Source: Gemmatimonadaceae bacterium
GTDB taxonomy: Bacteria; Gemmatimonadota; Gemmatimonadetes; Gemmatimonadales; Gemmatimonadaceae
Assembly: GCA_025928335.1 (NCBI GenBank)
Contig: JAICJQ010000030.1
Coordinates: 1-32,770, forward strand
Direction: 5' to 3'
Length of the DNA: 32,770 bases
Below, one piece after another: positions 23,302 through 30,639 of the stretch; position 1 is the stretch's first letter, and each line of letters starts with the position of its first letter. Both the position numbers and the translations under genes were made by a program. The notes beneath the pieces were generated by a model. It saw only the letters and a program-made list of their open reading frames with translations. It did not search any database and was not told the DNA's origin.

Positions 23302-24249
23302 CTATCGGATCACGGGCTCGGGCTGGCGTGCCGCCATCGACGCGCCCGCGAACCACTCTCCGACCAGATGCGCCGTCGACGACGCTCGGCCGTGCGGACC
23401 CTCGGCGCGCCAGCACCAGTGGTCCGCGTCCGCGGCCTCCGCGATGTAGACGCATTCGCGCACGGGATGCGCGGTCTTCAACGACGCAGCGCCGCGGCGG
23501 ACCGCGCCGACGATGCCACTCCATTCAATGACCATGAGTCTGCCGTCCGCGACCGAGCCGCTTCGCGCCGGCACCCATGAGAAGCTGACGCCAACGTCGT
23601 CGATGCGAGCGACGGTGCGGTTCGGTACCGCATGTAACTCGAGAACTCTATCGCCGCCTACTTCGTCATCCTCGACATGACGCTCGAGCTCCGTGACGAG
23701 GAGGTCGAGCTCTCGGCGTAAGGCGCCGTGCGCCCGCGTCTGACCGAGATACGGTACCGGTGGATCCGGCCAGCGCGAGACCGGGCCCGCGGGGGCCGAA
23801 GTCTCCGTCGGCGATGACACCACCTGTCCGCCCACATCGGAAATTGCGTCGAGCACGAAACCAGCGACACGATCGACACCGAGGGTGGCGAGATCGCACT
23901 GTCGCACCTGCGCCATCCACTCCGGGACGGGCTCTCCATCGAGCGACACCGCGACGACGGATCGAGGGTTTCGACCCGCTCGGTCACGAAGCACCTCGGC
24001 GTCGAGACCGGTGATCACATCGTGACCCCAGATCCGTTGCAGGAGGACGAGTGCTACTCGCGAGACATTTTCGTCGAGCGGTGACGCTGTGGTCCTCGAG
24101 GCGATCACTGGCGCGGCGGTCCACACCGGCGCCCGGCGCAATCGCGGCGCGAGCAGGCCGATAAGGTCGGTGACAAGCAACGTATCGTAGATGACCGCGG
24201 AGATGGCGAGATCGTTCTCGAATGACGGATTCTCCTTCATGTCATTCAT
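23302..24249 (-). CDS. TIR-like domain protein of unknown function
   Basis: This encodes 315 residues from the ATG at 24249, which overlaps the preceding stop by 4 nt (ATGA). The N-terminal half (about 12-150) reads like a TIR-type alpha/beta fold. It has DLAISAVIYDTLLVTDLIGL (first strand and helix) and VSRVALVLLQRIWG followed by a helix with DAEVLRDRA. A strand SVVAVSLDGEPVPEWM and a final helix ending ISDVGG complete it. This resembles bacterial TIR-like proteins in which WG...E...R is followed by a 'lD..pvP.W' strand. The C-terminal half (about 180-310) is a separate mixed domain, with VLELHAVPNR, MVIEWSG and a terminal SSTAHLVGEWFAG helix. The function is unknown; TIR domains often degrade NAD or make cyclic signals. 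The fold call is an inference from pattern. Confidence 0.4.
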   Translation of the reverse strand: MNDMKENPSFENDLAISAVIYDTLLVTDLIGLLAPRLRRAPVWTAAPVIASRTTASPLDENVSRVALVLLQRIWGHDVITGLDAEVLRDRAGRNPRSVVAVSLDGEPVPEWMAQVRQCDLATLGVDRVAGFVLDAISDVGGQVVSSPTETSAPAGPVSRWPDPPVPYLGQTRAHGALRRELDLLVTELERHVEDDEVGGDRVLELHAVPNRTVARIDDVGVSFSWVPARSGSVADGRLMVIEWSGIVGAVRRGAASLKTAHPVRECVYIAEAADADHWCWRAEGPHGRASSTAHLVGEWFAGASMAARQPEPVIR

Positions 24250-24488
24250 GCATGCTTCACGATGAGCTGTCGAGCCCGTGCCTCGTTGCTGAGCAGACCC
24301 CATCGATGCCAGGCGGTCACGAGCGTCGCCGGCCCCTGAAGCAATACGTATCTGGCGCCGGCGCGAGAGCGCTCGGCGGCGTCTCGTTCGCGGAAGTCGT
24401 GGTAGAGCTGCGCTTCCGCCTTGACCACTTCGTCGTCGCCCAGCGTCGCGATCCATCGTGCGTTGATGCGATCAGGAATCAACATCAT
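24246..24488 (-). CDS. Small protein of unknown function between infA and the TIR-like gene
   Basis: This encodes about 80 residues. The ATG at 24488 is preferred because GGAGG lies 5 nt upstream; a TTG at 24503 would overlap the infA stop and put the Shine-Dalgarno sequence inside the gene. The sequence is helix-rich and charged (DDEVVKAEAQLYHDF, ERDAAERSRAG), with a more hydrophobic C-terminal half (ARYVLLQGPATLVTAWHRWG). I do not recognise a family, and there is no signal peptide or membrane segment. It lies 11 nt after infA and overlaps the TIR-like gene by 4 nt, so translational coupling with the latter is likely. A partner role for the TIR-like protein is possible but unsupported by any motif. 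Confidence 0.6.
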   Translation of the reverse strand: MMLIPDRINARWIATLGDDEVVKAEAQLYHDFRERDAAERSRAGARYVLLQGPATLVTAWHRWGLLSNEARARQLIVKHA

Positions 24489-24499
24489 TGGTACCTCCA

Positions 24500-24718
24500 T
24501 CAAGTCTTGTGGCGGAACGTGATGCGGCCGCGATTGAGATCGTACGGTGACATCGCCACGGTCACATGATCGCCGGCGAGAATGCGAATGCGGAACTTGC
24601 GCATCTTCCCAGCGGCAGTCGCCAGCAGAACATGTCCGTTGGTCAGCGTGACGCGAAAGGTCGCGCTGGGCAGAACCTCCGCAACAACACCTTCGACTTC
24701 GATTGCTTCTTCTTTCAT
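24500..24718 (-). CDS. infA: Translation initiation factor IF-1
   Basis: This encodes 72 residues, the normal IF-1 length. It is recognisable throughout as an OB-fold: [55 protein letters not shown] and [10 protein letters not shown]-1 binds the 30S A site and helps IF-2 and IF-3 select the initiator tRNA. The start has AGGA about 6 nt upstream. Several usually conserved positions differ (HISGKMRK is TAAGKMRK here), and the gene lies outside a ribosomal-protein operon. It may therefore be a second, accessory infA copy like those known in some proteobacteria. It is preceded by rpsU (54-nt gap) and csp1 on the same strand. The context suggests a cold-response translation cluster. Confidence 0.93.
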   Translation of the reverse strand: MKEEAIEVEGVVAEVLPSATFRVTLTNGHVLLATAAGKMRKFRIRILAGDHVTVAMSPYDLNRGRITFRHKT

Positions 24719-24772
24719 CTAATTCCTTTAAAGGTGAGCGACGCGAAGCGCGGGCGATGATCCGGACGGGAA

Positions 24773-24973
24773 TCAGCCGCGTTTGCGGACCCGTGCGGCC
24801 TTGTCACGCGCACGCTGCGCGGCTTTCGACTTGCGCTGCCGAGCCTCGCTCGGCTTCACGTAGTGACGGCGCCGTCGCATCTCTTGCATCAATCCCGACT
24901 TCTGCACCTGGCGCTTGAAGGACTTGAGCGCCCATTCGATCCGATCGGTTTCGTTCAGTAGGATTTCCGGCAT
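24773..24973 (-). CDS. rpsU: 30S ribosomal protein S21
   Basis: This encodes 66 residues from the ATG at 24973, with AGGAAA just upstream. It matches S21 along its length: PEILLNETDRIEWALKSFKR, QVQKSGLMQEMRRRRHYVKP and SEARQRKSKAAQRARDKAA, with a basic C-terminal tail (RVRKRG). S21 sits on the 30S platform near the anti-Shine-Dalgarno end of 16S rRNA and influences initiation. It lies 142 nt downstream of csp1 and upstream of infA on the same strand. The gap to csp1 holds an 8-bp inverted repeat (CTTTCGCG at 25065 and CGCGAAAG at 25094) without a T run, so read-through from the csp1 promoter is plausible. Confidence 0.95.
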   Translation of the reverse strand: MPEILLNETDRIEWALKSFKRQVQKSGLMQEMRRRRHYVKPSEARQRKSKAAQRARDKAARVRKRG

Positions 24974-25115
24974 GTTTCCTCGTCGTGATCGTTCGGGGCG
25001 AGAGCGGAAACGAAGCGCGCCGTGCGACCGGGCCCGGAGGGCTCGATCGGACGGCGCCAAACCGCTTTCGCGGTCGACTGCTCGTGGTTCGGTCGCGAAA
25101 GTGCCGCGGGTCGCT

Positions 25116-25328
25116 TCAACGAGCCAACTTGGCCACGTTCTCGGCGGCTGGCCCTTTCGCGCCCTGCACAACGTCGAATTCGACGCGCTCGCCCTCGCTC
25201 AGCGTCTTGAAGCCTCCGCCCTGGATCGCCGAGTGATGGACAAAACAATCACCCTGTCCATTTTCGGGCGTGATGAAGCCAAAGCCCTTCGCATCATTGA
25301 ACCACTTGACCGTGCCAGTCGTACGCAT
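25116..25328 (-). CDS. csp: Cold-shock protein (CspA family), copy 1
   Basis: This encodes 70 residues from the ATG at 25328 with GGAG 7 nt upstream. It is a typical single cold-shock domain with both RNA-binding motifs: [11 protein letters not shown] (RNP1) and CFVHHSAI (RNP2), after GTVKWFNDA. CspA-type proteins bind single-stranded RNA and act as RNA chaperones that relax structure at low temperature. The gene is preceded by a well-formed promoter and a structured leader of about 160 nt that is shared with csp2. It is followed by rpsU and infA on the same strand. It differs from csp2 at about 10 of 70 residues, so the two are paralogues. Confidence 0.96.
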   Translation of the reverse strand: MRTTGTVKWFNDAKGFGFITPENGQGDCFVHHSAIQGGGFKTLSEGERVEFDVVQGAKGPAAENVAKLAR

Positions 25329-25490
25329 TGTCGAACTCCATATTGGTGTGTGCTGTGTTCGGAGTCCGGAGATGCCGCACTGACGGACACAACGTGCTTT
25401 CGCGACAGAACGCAAAAAGGGCCTGCTCGCAATTCGGCAGGCCCCAGAAACGCTCGGAACTTGTCCACGCGCTCGGCGCGTGTGTCGCTT
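25329..25490 (-). ncRNA. Structured csp1 leader RNA with terminator-like hairpin
   Basis: The predicted 5' UTR is about 160 nt. Hairpin 1 (25466-25482) is CACGCGC-CGA-GCGCGTG. It is followed by GGACAAGTTCCG, then hairpin 2 (25419-25444), GGGCCTGC and GCAGGCCC around a 10-nt loop, followed immediately by TTTTTGCG. Hairpin 2 has the form of an intrinsic terminator, so it may attenuate transcription of csp1 or end a short RNA. The same layout precedes csp2. Function is inference. Confidence 0.65.
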
Positions 25491-25496
25491 CAAAGA

Positions 25497-25525
25497 ATTA
25501 TAACGGAGTCAGCCTCGTTAGGCAA
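25497..25525 (-). promoter_or_regulatory. csp1 promoter
   Basis: On the minus strand TTGCCT (25520-25525) is followed after 17 bp by TATAAT (25497-25502), a near-consensus housekeeping promoter. Transcription would start near 25490. The csp2 promoter has the same spacing. Confidence 0.75.
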
Positions 25526-25602
25526 CCGCTCGCCACCTCGTCGCCGCGAAAGAGGGACCCATCGCGCGCAACCGGGCTGGTGCGCGTCGAGGCTCGGCGC
25601 CG

Positions 25603-25875
25603 TTACTCCTCGACCTTCTTGACGGGCCGGCGGTTGTTCCAGGGCGTATGGACCTCGCGCGGTCGCGCGCGGTCGGCGAGCAGCTGCTCGTAATACGCGA
25701 CAATTCGCGGGCGAAGATTCCGCGCCGTGTCACCCTTCTCGGCGCGAAACGCCGCGTACCGCTGCGATTCACCCGTCACGCTGATCCACCACCAGACCGT
25801 CGTCGGCGTCGCGGGCGAAGACGCGGCGCGGCAGGTAAACAGCCGCTCGCCCTCACGAAATTCTACGAAGTCCAT
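25603..25875 (-). CDS. Small conserved-looking protein of unknown function
   Basis: This encodes 90 residues from the ATG at 25875, with GAGG about 8 nt upstream. It has a compact beta-rich N-terminal half (VEFREGERLFTCRAAS, TTVWWWISVTGESQRY) and a helical C-terminal half (RNLRPRIVAYYEQLLADRA), ending in charged residues. There is no signal peptide or membrane helix, so it is probably cytoplasmic. I do not recognise a named family, though the sequence has normal composition and no overlap with its neighbours. It lies upstream of csp1 on the same strand. A stem-loop around its stop codon (25586-25614) lacks a T run, and csp1 has its own promoter. Function unknown. Confidence 0.65.
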   Translation of the reverse strand: MDFVEFREGERLFTCRAASSPATPTTVWWWISVTGESQRYAAFRAEKGDTARNLRPRIVAYYEQLLADRARPREVHTPWNNRRPVKKVEE

Positions 25876-26098
25876 GCGGTGATCCTCTGATTGGCGGATG
25901 ATGTGATGCTCGGCCGCAGCGCGAGAGGTCTGCAGCGTCCGAATACAAAGGCCGGGGAGCGCCGGACCCTTGGAGTTTCGCCGTGACGCGAGGGCGAGAT
26001 CGCGCCTCGTTCTGTGAATATAACCCCCGTACAACCATTGCGCCGGGGGCTCACGGCACGGAAGCTGGCAGCCGGCGCTCCGCGCAGTATCTTGCGCA

Positions 26099-26290
26099 AT
26101 GCCAAGAAAACCGAATTACAATTTCGAGAAGCGCCAGAAAGAACTCGCCCGCCAACAAAAGCGCGACGCCAAGCGCCAGGAAAAGCGCGATCGCAAGCAA
26201 GGCGAGCTATCTCCCGAACACGACGAGCCCCAGCCCCAGCCCGACTCCGACCCCAACGCGCCACCGGCGGAGCAGCGCGCGGAGCTCTGA
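26099..26290 (+). CDS. Small conserved basic protein (MPRKPNY type)
   Basis: This encodes 63 residues from the ATG at 26099. The N-terminus, PRKPNYNFEKRQKELARQQK, belongs to a small family found widely in bacteria as hypothetical proteins that begin 'M-x-R-K-P-N-Y-x-F-E-K/R-R'. A highly charged Lys/Arg/Glu helix follows (about 9-37), probably a coiled coil. The C-terminal tail is acidic and Pro-rich (EPQPQPDSDPNAPP), likely disordered. The protein is probably cytoplasmic; no function is known. It is convergent with the desaturase gene (11-bp gap) and stands alone on the plus strand. Only the N-terminal match gives confidence that it is a real gene. Confidence 0.7.
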   Translation: MPRKPNYNFEKRQKELARQQKRDAKRQEKRDRKQGELSPEHDEPQPQPDSDPNAPPAEQRAEL

Positions 26291-26301
26291 CCCATTACAC
26301 G

Positions 26302-27339
26302 TCAACCACCGGTCTGGGCGACGTCCCGAAAACGGATCATCCGACCGCGATCCTCGTCCCACAGCGTGAGTCGCAACGCGGCGGTTCCGGATCGCAGTGT
26401 CACGACCGGCGATCGGTGAAAGAGCGCGTTCTCGTCGTGGCAGGATTGCAGACGATAATTCGGGATCTTCGGCGCAACGTGATGGACGTGGTGCAAGCCG
26501 ATGCTCCCGGTAACCCACTGGAGTAGCGGCGACAGACGAAGGTGCGTGCTGCCACGCAGCGCAGCTTCTAGATAGTTCCAATCGTTGTGCGACACCCAGT
26601 AGGCGTCCTCGAACTGATGCTGCACGTAGAACAGCCAGACACCGGCTGACGCCGCCAGGTAGTATGGCAGCAGATAGGCGACGAGCACGGATTTCCAACC
26701 GACCGTCAGAATCGCCGCCGACAGCAGCCCGACAATGGCGAGATTCGTCGACCACACGCTCGCGATTTGGGCCGATCCCGTGGCCGCACTCCGGCCACGA
26801 AGCCGCTGATTCATCGCCAAATGGAAGGGTCCGCCCAGCAATAGCAGCATCGGATGCCTGATGATTCGGTATCCGAGCCGGCCGCCGCGCGACCGGGCGA
26901 GATACTCTCGAACGGTCAAGGTCGGCACATCACCGTGGCCGCGTCGGTCGAGGTCGCCAGACGATGCGTGGTGCAGCGCGTGATCCCGCCGCCACTGCAC
27001 GAATGGCGTGAGCGTCAGCACTCCCGTGGCGAATCCCACGATATCGTTGAGACGGCGCGACGCGAAGAATGATCCGTGCGCGCAATCGTGCATGAGAATG
27101 AACGTCCGAATGAGCAGTCCGGCCGTCGGAAGCGCCAAGGCGAGCGCGAGCGGCAGCGAGACGCTCAGCGCCGCATGCGCCCCCCACACGAGGAGCGCCA
27201 GCGGTACCAAGGTAGTTACGAGCTGTAACGACGCACGCCGCGCGTTCGGGCCGGTGTACGGCTCGACCGCGCGGCGCCAATCGGTTTCCGCCGCGGAAGC
27301 GTCGCGCGTCTGTTGTCGAGGACGCGCGGCTTCGTTCAA
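26302..27339 (-). CDS. Membrane fatty acid desaturase (DesA/omega-6 type)
   Basis: This encodes 345 residues. The three histidine boxes of membrane di-iron desaturases are present: HDCAHG (84-89), HALHH (120-124) and HHVHH (about 287-291). Four to six hydrophobic segments lie between them (for example about 38-58, 60-82, 205-225 and 228-248). The enzyme introduces double bonds into membrane acyl chains using O2 and an electron donor, which raises fluidity in the cold. No ATG is available near the N-terminus. The likely start is the TTG at 27339, which overlaps the csp2 stop codon (TTGA, 4 nt). Expression is thus probably coupled to csp2 translation and driven by the csp2 promoter and leader. 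Confidence 0.9.
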   Translation of the reverse strand: MNEAARPRQQTRDASAAETDWRRAVEPYTGPNARRASLQLVTTLVPLALLVWGAHAALSVSLPLALALALPTAGLLIRTFILMHDCAHGSFFASRRLNDIVGFATGVLTLTPFVQWRRDHALHHASSGDLDRRGHGDVPTLTVREYLARSRGGRLGYRIIRHPMLLLLGGPFHLAMNQRLRGRSAATGSAQIASVWSTNLAIVGLLSAAILTVGWKSVLVAYLLPYYLAASAGVWLFYVQHQFEDAYWVSHNDWNYLEAALRGSTHLRLSPLLQWVTGSIGLHHVHHVAPKIPNYRLQSCHDENALFHRSPVVTLRSGTAALRLTLWDEDRGRMIRFRDVAQTGG

Positions 27340-27548
27340 CGACCCAACTTTGTCACATTTTCAGCTGCGGGGCCCTTTTGTCCTTGGACCACGTCGAACT
27401 CGACCCGCTCACCTTCGGCCAGCGTCTTGAAACCGCCGCCCTGAATTGCCGAATGGTGGACGAACAGATCTTTCCCGCCATTCTCGGGCGTGATGAAGCC
27501 AAATCCCTTCGAGTCGTTGAACCACTTGACGGTACCCGTCGTACGCAT
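27336..27548 (-). CDS. csp: Cold-shock protein (CspA family), copy 2
   Basis: This encodes 70 residues from the ATG at 27548, with GGGAG 7 nt upstream. It is a single cold-shock domain with [11 protein letters not shown] (RNP1) and LFVHHSAI (RNP2). It is about 85% identical to csp1, with most changes near residues 13, 25-28, 43 and the C-terminus. It should be an RNA chaperone like CspA. Its stop codon overlaps the start of the fatty acid desaturase by 4 nt, a tight pairing that puts RNA and membrane cold responses on one transcript. The promoter and leader are homologous to those of csp1, so a local duplication of the gene with its control region is likely. Confidence 0.96.
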   Translation of the reverse strand: MRTTGTVKWFNDSKGFGFITPENGGKDLFVHHSAIQGGGFKTLAEGERVEFDVVQGQKGPAAENVTKLGR

Positions 27549-27676
27549 TGTCCCACTCCCTGATCGGATGCTGTGTTGGTGAAGCGGTGGCTTAACGCAA
27601 AAGAGGCCTGCTCGCAATTTCGGCAGGCCCCAAGTACGTCCGGAACTTGTCCACGCGCGCTACGCGTGTGTCGCTC
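27549..27676 (-). ncRNA. Structured csp2 leader RNA, homologous to the csp1 leader
   Basis: The leader is about 128 nt. Hairpin 1 (27652-27668) pairs CACGCG with CGCGTG; its loop differs from csp1 but the stem is kept. GGACAAGTTCCG follows unchanged. Hairpin 2 (27605-27629) is GGCCTGC and GCAGGCC around an 11-nt loop, followed by TCTTTTGCG. The region from hairpin 2 to the start codon is shorter than in csp1 and less conserved. An attenuator or RNA thermometer role is inference. Confidence 0.65.
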
Positions 27677-27682
27677 TCGTGC

Positions 27683-27711
27683 AGACTAACACACTCGGCC
27701 GCTCAGGGCAA
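27683..27711 (-). promoter_or_regulatory. csp2-desaturase promoter
   Basis: On the minus strand TTGCCC (27706-27711) and TAGTCT (27683-27688) are separated by 17 bp. They align with TTGCCT-17-TATAAT before csp1, and both are followed by the shared sequence GCGACACACGCG. The weaker -10 suggests lower basal output. Confidence 0.6.
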
Positions 27712-27799
27712 CGCGGGGACCGAAGATGCCCGGTTGGCCCGGGCGGCCGGGCTCCGCCTTTTGTGACATAGCCGGGGCGTAAGCCCAGAGGTACCTTCG

Positions 27800-28222
27800 A
27801 TGGAACCCATGGACATGCTCGCCACCGGAATCGTGATCGGCGCCGTCATTGCGCTGCTCATCGTCGCCGTGCTCACACCGAGGTTCGCGCGCCGCATGCG
27901 CACCGAGGGAGCGCTGCAGAGCCGAGCGATCGTGCGAGGCCAGATCTACGAGCAGCTCGTGCCCTACTTGCCGGGCTTTCGATTCAATCCGAAGGACGCC
28001 CAATTCCTCGGCCGTCCAGTCGACTTCGTCGTTTTCGACGGACTGGACGAGGGCGAGCTACGGCGGATCGTGTTCGTCGAGGTAAAGACCGGCGGCGCCA
28101 AGCTGACGACCCGCGAGCGGCTGGTGCGCAACGCGATACGCGAGGGGAACGTCGAGTGGGCCGAGATTCGCGCCGACGCGAGTCTCCAGCTTTCACCGCC
28201 CCGGACGACGACGAGAACCTGA
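27800..28222 (+). CDS. Membrane-anchored Holliday-junction-resolvase-related endonuclease
   Basis: This encodes 140 residues from the ATG at 27800. Residues 8-25 form one transmembrane helix (TGIVIGAVIALLIVAVL). The remainder matches the family of endonucleases related to archaeal Holliday junction resolvases: QIYEQLVPYLPGF, NPKDAQFLGRPVDFVVFDG and IVFVEVKTGGAKLTTRER. The PD-(D/E)XK catalytic set is visible as Asp75 and the Glu94-x-Lys96 of EVK. The usual form of this family also has an N-terminal hydrophobic helix. Its biological substrate is unknown. It reads away from the csp2 promoter and is 80 nt upstream of the kinase gene, possibly in the same operon. AGAGG lies about 10 nt upstream of the start. 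Confidence 0.82.
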   Translation: MEPMDMLATGIVIGAVIALLIVAVLTPRFARRMRTEGALQSRAIVRGQIYEQLVPYLPGFRFNPKDAQFLGRPVDFVVFDGLDEGELRRIVFVEVKTGGAKLTTRERLVRNAIREGNVEWAEIRADASLQLSPPRTTTRT

Positions 28223-28302
28223 CCGCATCCTTGGCAGCGATGTTCGCGACGACCATTTTGGCGGCGTCGGCGTTGCCTGAAAACGAGCTGGTGGCTCAAC
28301 GA

Positions 28303-30639
28303 ATGAACGGGCTCACACAACTGCACGCGGCGTTGTCGGGCCGCTACGAGGTCGAGCGCGAGGTCGGCGCGGGCGGGATGGCGATCGTTTATCTCGCCCG
28401 CGACCTTCGGCACGACCGCAAAGTCGCGCTCAAGGTCCTGCGCCCGGAGCTCTCGGCCATACTCGGCGGCGAACGCTTTCTCGCCGAGATCCGTACGACG
28501 GCCAATTTGCAGCATCCCCACATTCTCCCGCTTCACGACTCGGGCGAGGCGGACGGGATGGTGTACTACGTCATGCCGTTCGTCGAAGGCGAGTCGCTTC
28601 GCGACCGGTTGCGGCGGGAGAAACACTTGCCCGTCGAAGACGCGGTGCGCATCGCACGAGAGGTCGCGAGTGCACTCGACTACGCGCACCGGCATGGTGT
28701 GATTCACCGCGACATCAAGCCGGAAAACATCATGCTCCATGACGGCAGCCCGATGGTCATGGACTTTGGCATCGCGCTCGCGGCGTCGCGCTCCGAGGGC
28801 GGCGCTCGGCTGACGGAAACGGGGCTGTCGCTCGGCACGCCGCAATACATGGCGCCGGAACAAGCGATGGGCGAGCGCGATATCAGCAGCCGAGCCGACA
28901 TCTACGCACTCGGCTGCGTGCTGTATGAGAGCCTCGTCGGTGAGGCTCCGTTTCTCGGACCGACACCGCAGGCGATCATTGCGCGCCTCCTGACAGAGCC
29001 ACCGCGCGGGCTGACGGCGCAACGAAACACTATTCCGCAGCACGTCGAAGCGGCGACGTTGCGCGCGCTGCAAAAGCTTCCCGCCGACCGATTCACCACG
29101 GCGGCGCAGTTTGCGGACGCTCTCGCCGGTCCAACGGTCGGCGCGACAGCCGCCGCGCCGGCGGTGAGTGTCGCTTCCCAGCGCACGCGTTCATTCAATT
29201 GGGTTCCGCTCAGCGTCACGCTTGCCGCGTCGGTGGCGCTGACGAGCCTCGTTTGGTGGCGTATCGAAGCGGCGCATCGTGTGTCGCCGGCTGTCGCCCG
29301 ATTCGCCTTCAGCATACCAGAGGACCAGAGACCGGCGAGCGGCCTGGCCCACTCGCTTGCCGTGTCGCCGGATGGTTCACAGATCGTGTACGTGGCGAGC
29401 AATCGGCTCTATCGGCGGTCGCTCGCTTCGCTCGACGTTCAACCGATTTCCGGCTCGGATGCGGGCGGGATCTCCAATCCCGTGTTTTCGCCTGACGGAC
29501 AATCGGTCGCGTACTACTCGAACGGTGATGGAGCTATCCGACGTATCGCGACCATGGGTGGAGTTCCCACTGTTGTCGCCACCACCTTCGCCTCCGGCTT
29601 TTTCGGAGGAATGAGCTGGTCAGGAGACTTCATTGTCTATGCGGCTCCTGGGACGATTATCCGCGTCCCAGCCTCCGGCGGCCGCATGGATACCATCGCC
29701 GTGCTCAAGGCCACCGAGACCGCCGAGGGGCCGCAGCTGCTCTCCGACGGCAAGACGGTGCTGTACACGCTCGCGGCAACAGGGGAGCCCGATCGGTGGG
29801 AGAAAGCACAACTCATCGCGCAGAAGATCCACTCGAGCGACCGGAAGGTTCTGCTGCAACCGGCAACCGATGCGTGGTACGTGCCCACCGGTCACATCGT
29901 GTACGGTATCGGCGGGTCGCTGTTTGCCGTCCCATTCGATGCAAAAAATCTCGAGGTGAAGGGTGGCCCCACTCCCGCTGTCGAGGGGGTGCTGCGCGAC
30001 GCCGCCGGTGCCACGGGAGTCCTGCATTTCGCGTTTTCCGCCAGCGGTTCGCTGGCCTACATCCCAGGGCCCTCCACCGGGCCGCTGACCACTCGACGAG
30101 ACGTCGCACTCACCGATCGACAGGGCAACGTACAGCGATTCAACTTGCCGGCCGGTTTCTACGATTATCCTCGCGTGTCCCCCGACGGCAAGCGAATCGT
30201 CATGGGCGGCAGCGAAGGGAAAGACGCGGCGATTTGGATATATGATCTCGACGGCAAGAGTGCGATCCGGCGCCTGACGCTCAGTGGAAAGGATCGTTTT
30301 CCCATATGGTCGGCTGACGGACTCTGGATCGCCTTTCAGTCGGATCGTGACGGTCCGTCGTCGATCTACCGACAACGCGCCGACGGAAGCGGGACGGTCG
30401 AGCGGCTGACCACGGCTGACGCGGGTACGTCGCATGTTCCAGAGTCCTGGTCGCCGCGCGACGACGGCTTCCTCTATAGCGTGGTGAAAGGACTCGACGT
30501 CAGCCTCTGGTGGTACTCGCTCGCGGACAAGAAAGCAACGCCGTTCGGCGACGTGAAAAACGCCAAGGGCTCGATGACCAACGCCAGTTTTTCACCCGAC
30601 GGGCGTTGGGTGGCATACACCTCGGACGCGGAACTCTAG
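28303..30639 (+). CDS. Ser/Thr protein kinase with TolB/WD40-like propeller, prematurely ended
   Basis: This encodes 778 residues from the ATG at 28303; earlier in-frame starts overlap the nuclease gene or lack signals. The N-terminal kinase domain (about 14-270) is complete: GAGGMAIVY loop, catalytic Lys44 in VALKVL, HRDIKPEN (Asp137), DFG (Asp154) and YMAPEQ. A transmembrane helix follows at about 298-320. The extracytoplasmic part is a beta-propeller with repeated 'SPDG..I.Y' blades (VSPDGSQIVYV, FSPDGQSVAYY, VSPDGKRIVMG, FSPDGRWVAYT). The architecture is that of bacterial receptor kinases. An in-frame TAG at 30637 ends the protein in a blade. The same frame, with one more stop (TAA at 30649), encodes a well-conserved remainder to 31029. 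The N-terminal kinase may still function. Confidence 0.87.
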   Translation: MNGLTQLHAALSGRYEVEREVGAGGMAIVYLARDLRHDRKVALKVLRPELSAILGGERFLAEIRTTANLQHPHILPLHDSGEADGMVYYVMPFVEGESLRDRLRREKHLPVEDAVRIAREVASALDYAHRHGVIHRDIKPENIMLHDGSPMVMDFGIALAASRSEGGARLTETGLSLGTPQYMAPEQAMGERDISSRADIYALGCVLYESLVGEAPFLGPTPQAIIARLLTEPPRGLTAQRNTIPQHVEAATLRALQKLPADRFTTAAQFADALAGPTVGATAAAPAVSVASQRTRSFNWVPLSVTLAASVALTSLVWWRIEAAHRVSPAVARFAFSIPEDQRPASGLAHSLAVSPDGSQIVYVASNRLYRRSLASLDVQPISGSDAGGISNPVFSPDGQSVAYYSNGDGAIRRIATMGGVPTVVATTFASGFFGGMSWSGDFIVYAAPGTIIRVPASGGRMDTIAVLKATETAEGPQLLSDGKTVLYTLAATGEPDRWEKAQLIAQKIHSSDRKVLLQPATDAWYVPTGHIVYGIGGSLFAVPFDAKNLEVKGGPTPAVEGVLRDAAGATGVLHFAFSASGSLAYIPGPSTGPLTTRRDVALTDRQGNVQRFNLPAGFYDYPRVSPDGKRIVMGGSEGKDAAIWIYDLDGKSAIRRLTLSGKDRFPIWSADGLWIAFQSDRDGPSSIYRQRADGSGTVERLTTADAGTSHVPESWSPRDDGFLYSVVKGLDVSLWWYSLADKKATPFGDVKNAKGSMTNASFSPDGRWVAYTSDAEL

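Noticed and set aside
25586-25614. Stem-loop at the end of the 90-residue gene as intrinsic terminator
   Set aside because: Seven base pairs (GTCGAGG/CCTCGAC) overlap the coding end and no T run follows.
28156-28302. Longer N-terminus for the kinase
   Set aside because: The extra residues overlap the nuclease gene and resemble no kinase; the ATG at 28303 sits at the usual distance before the kinase domain.
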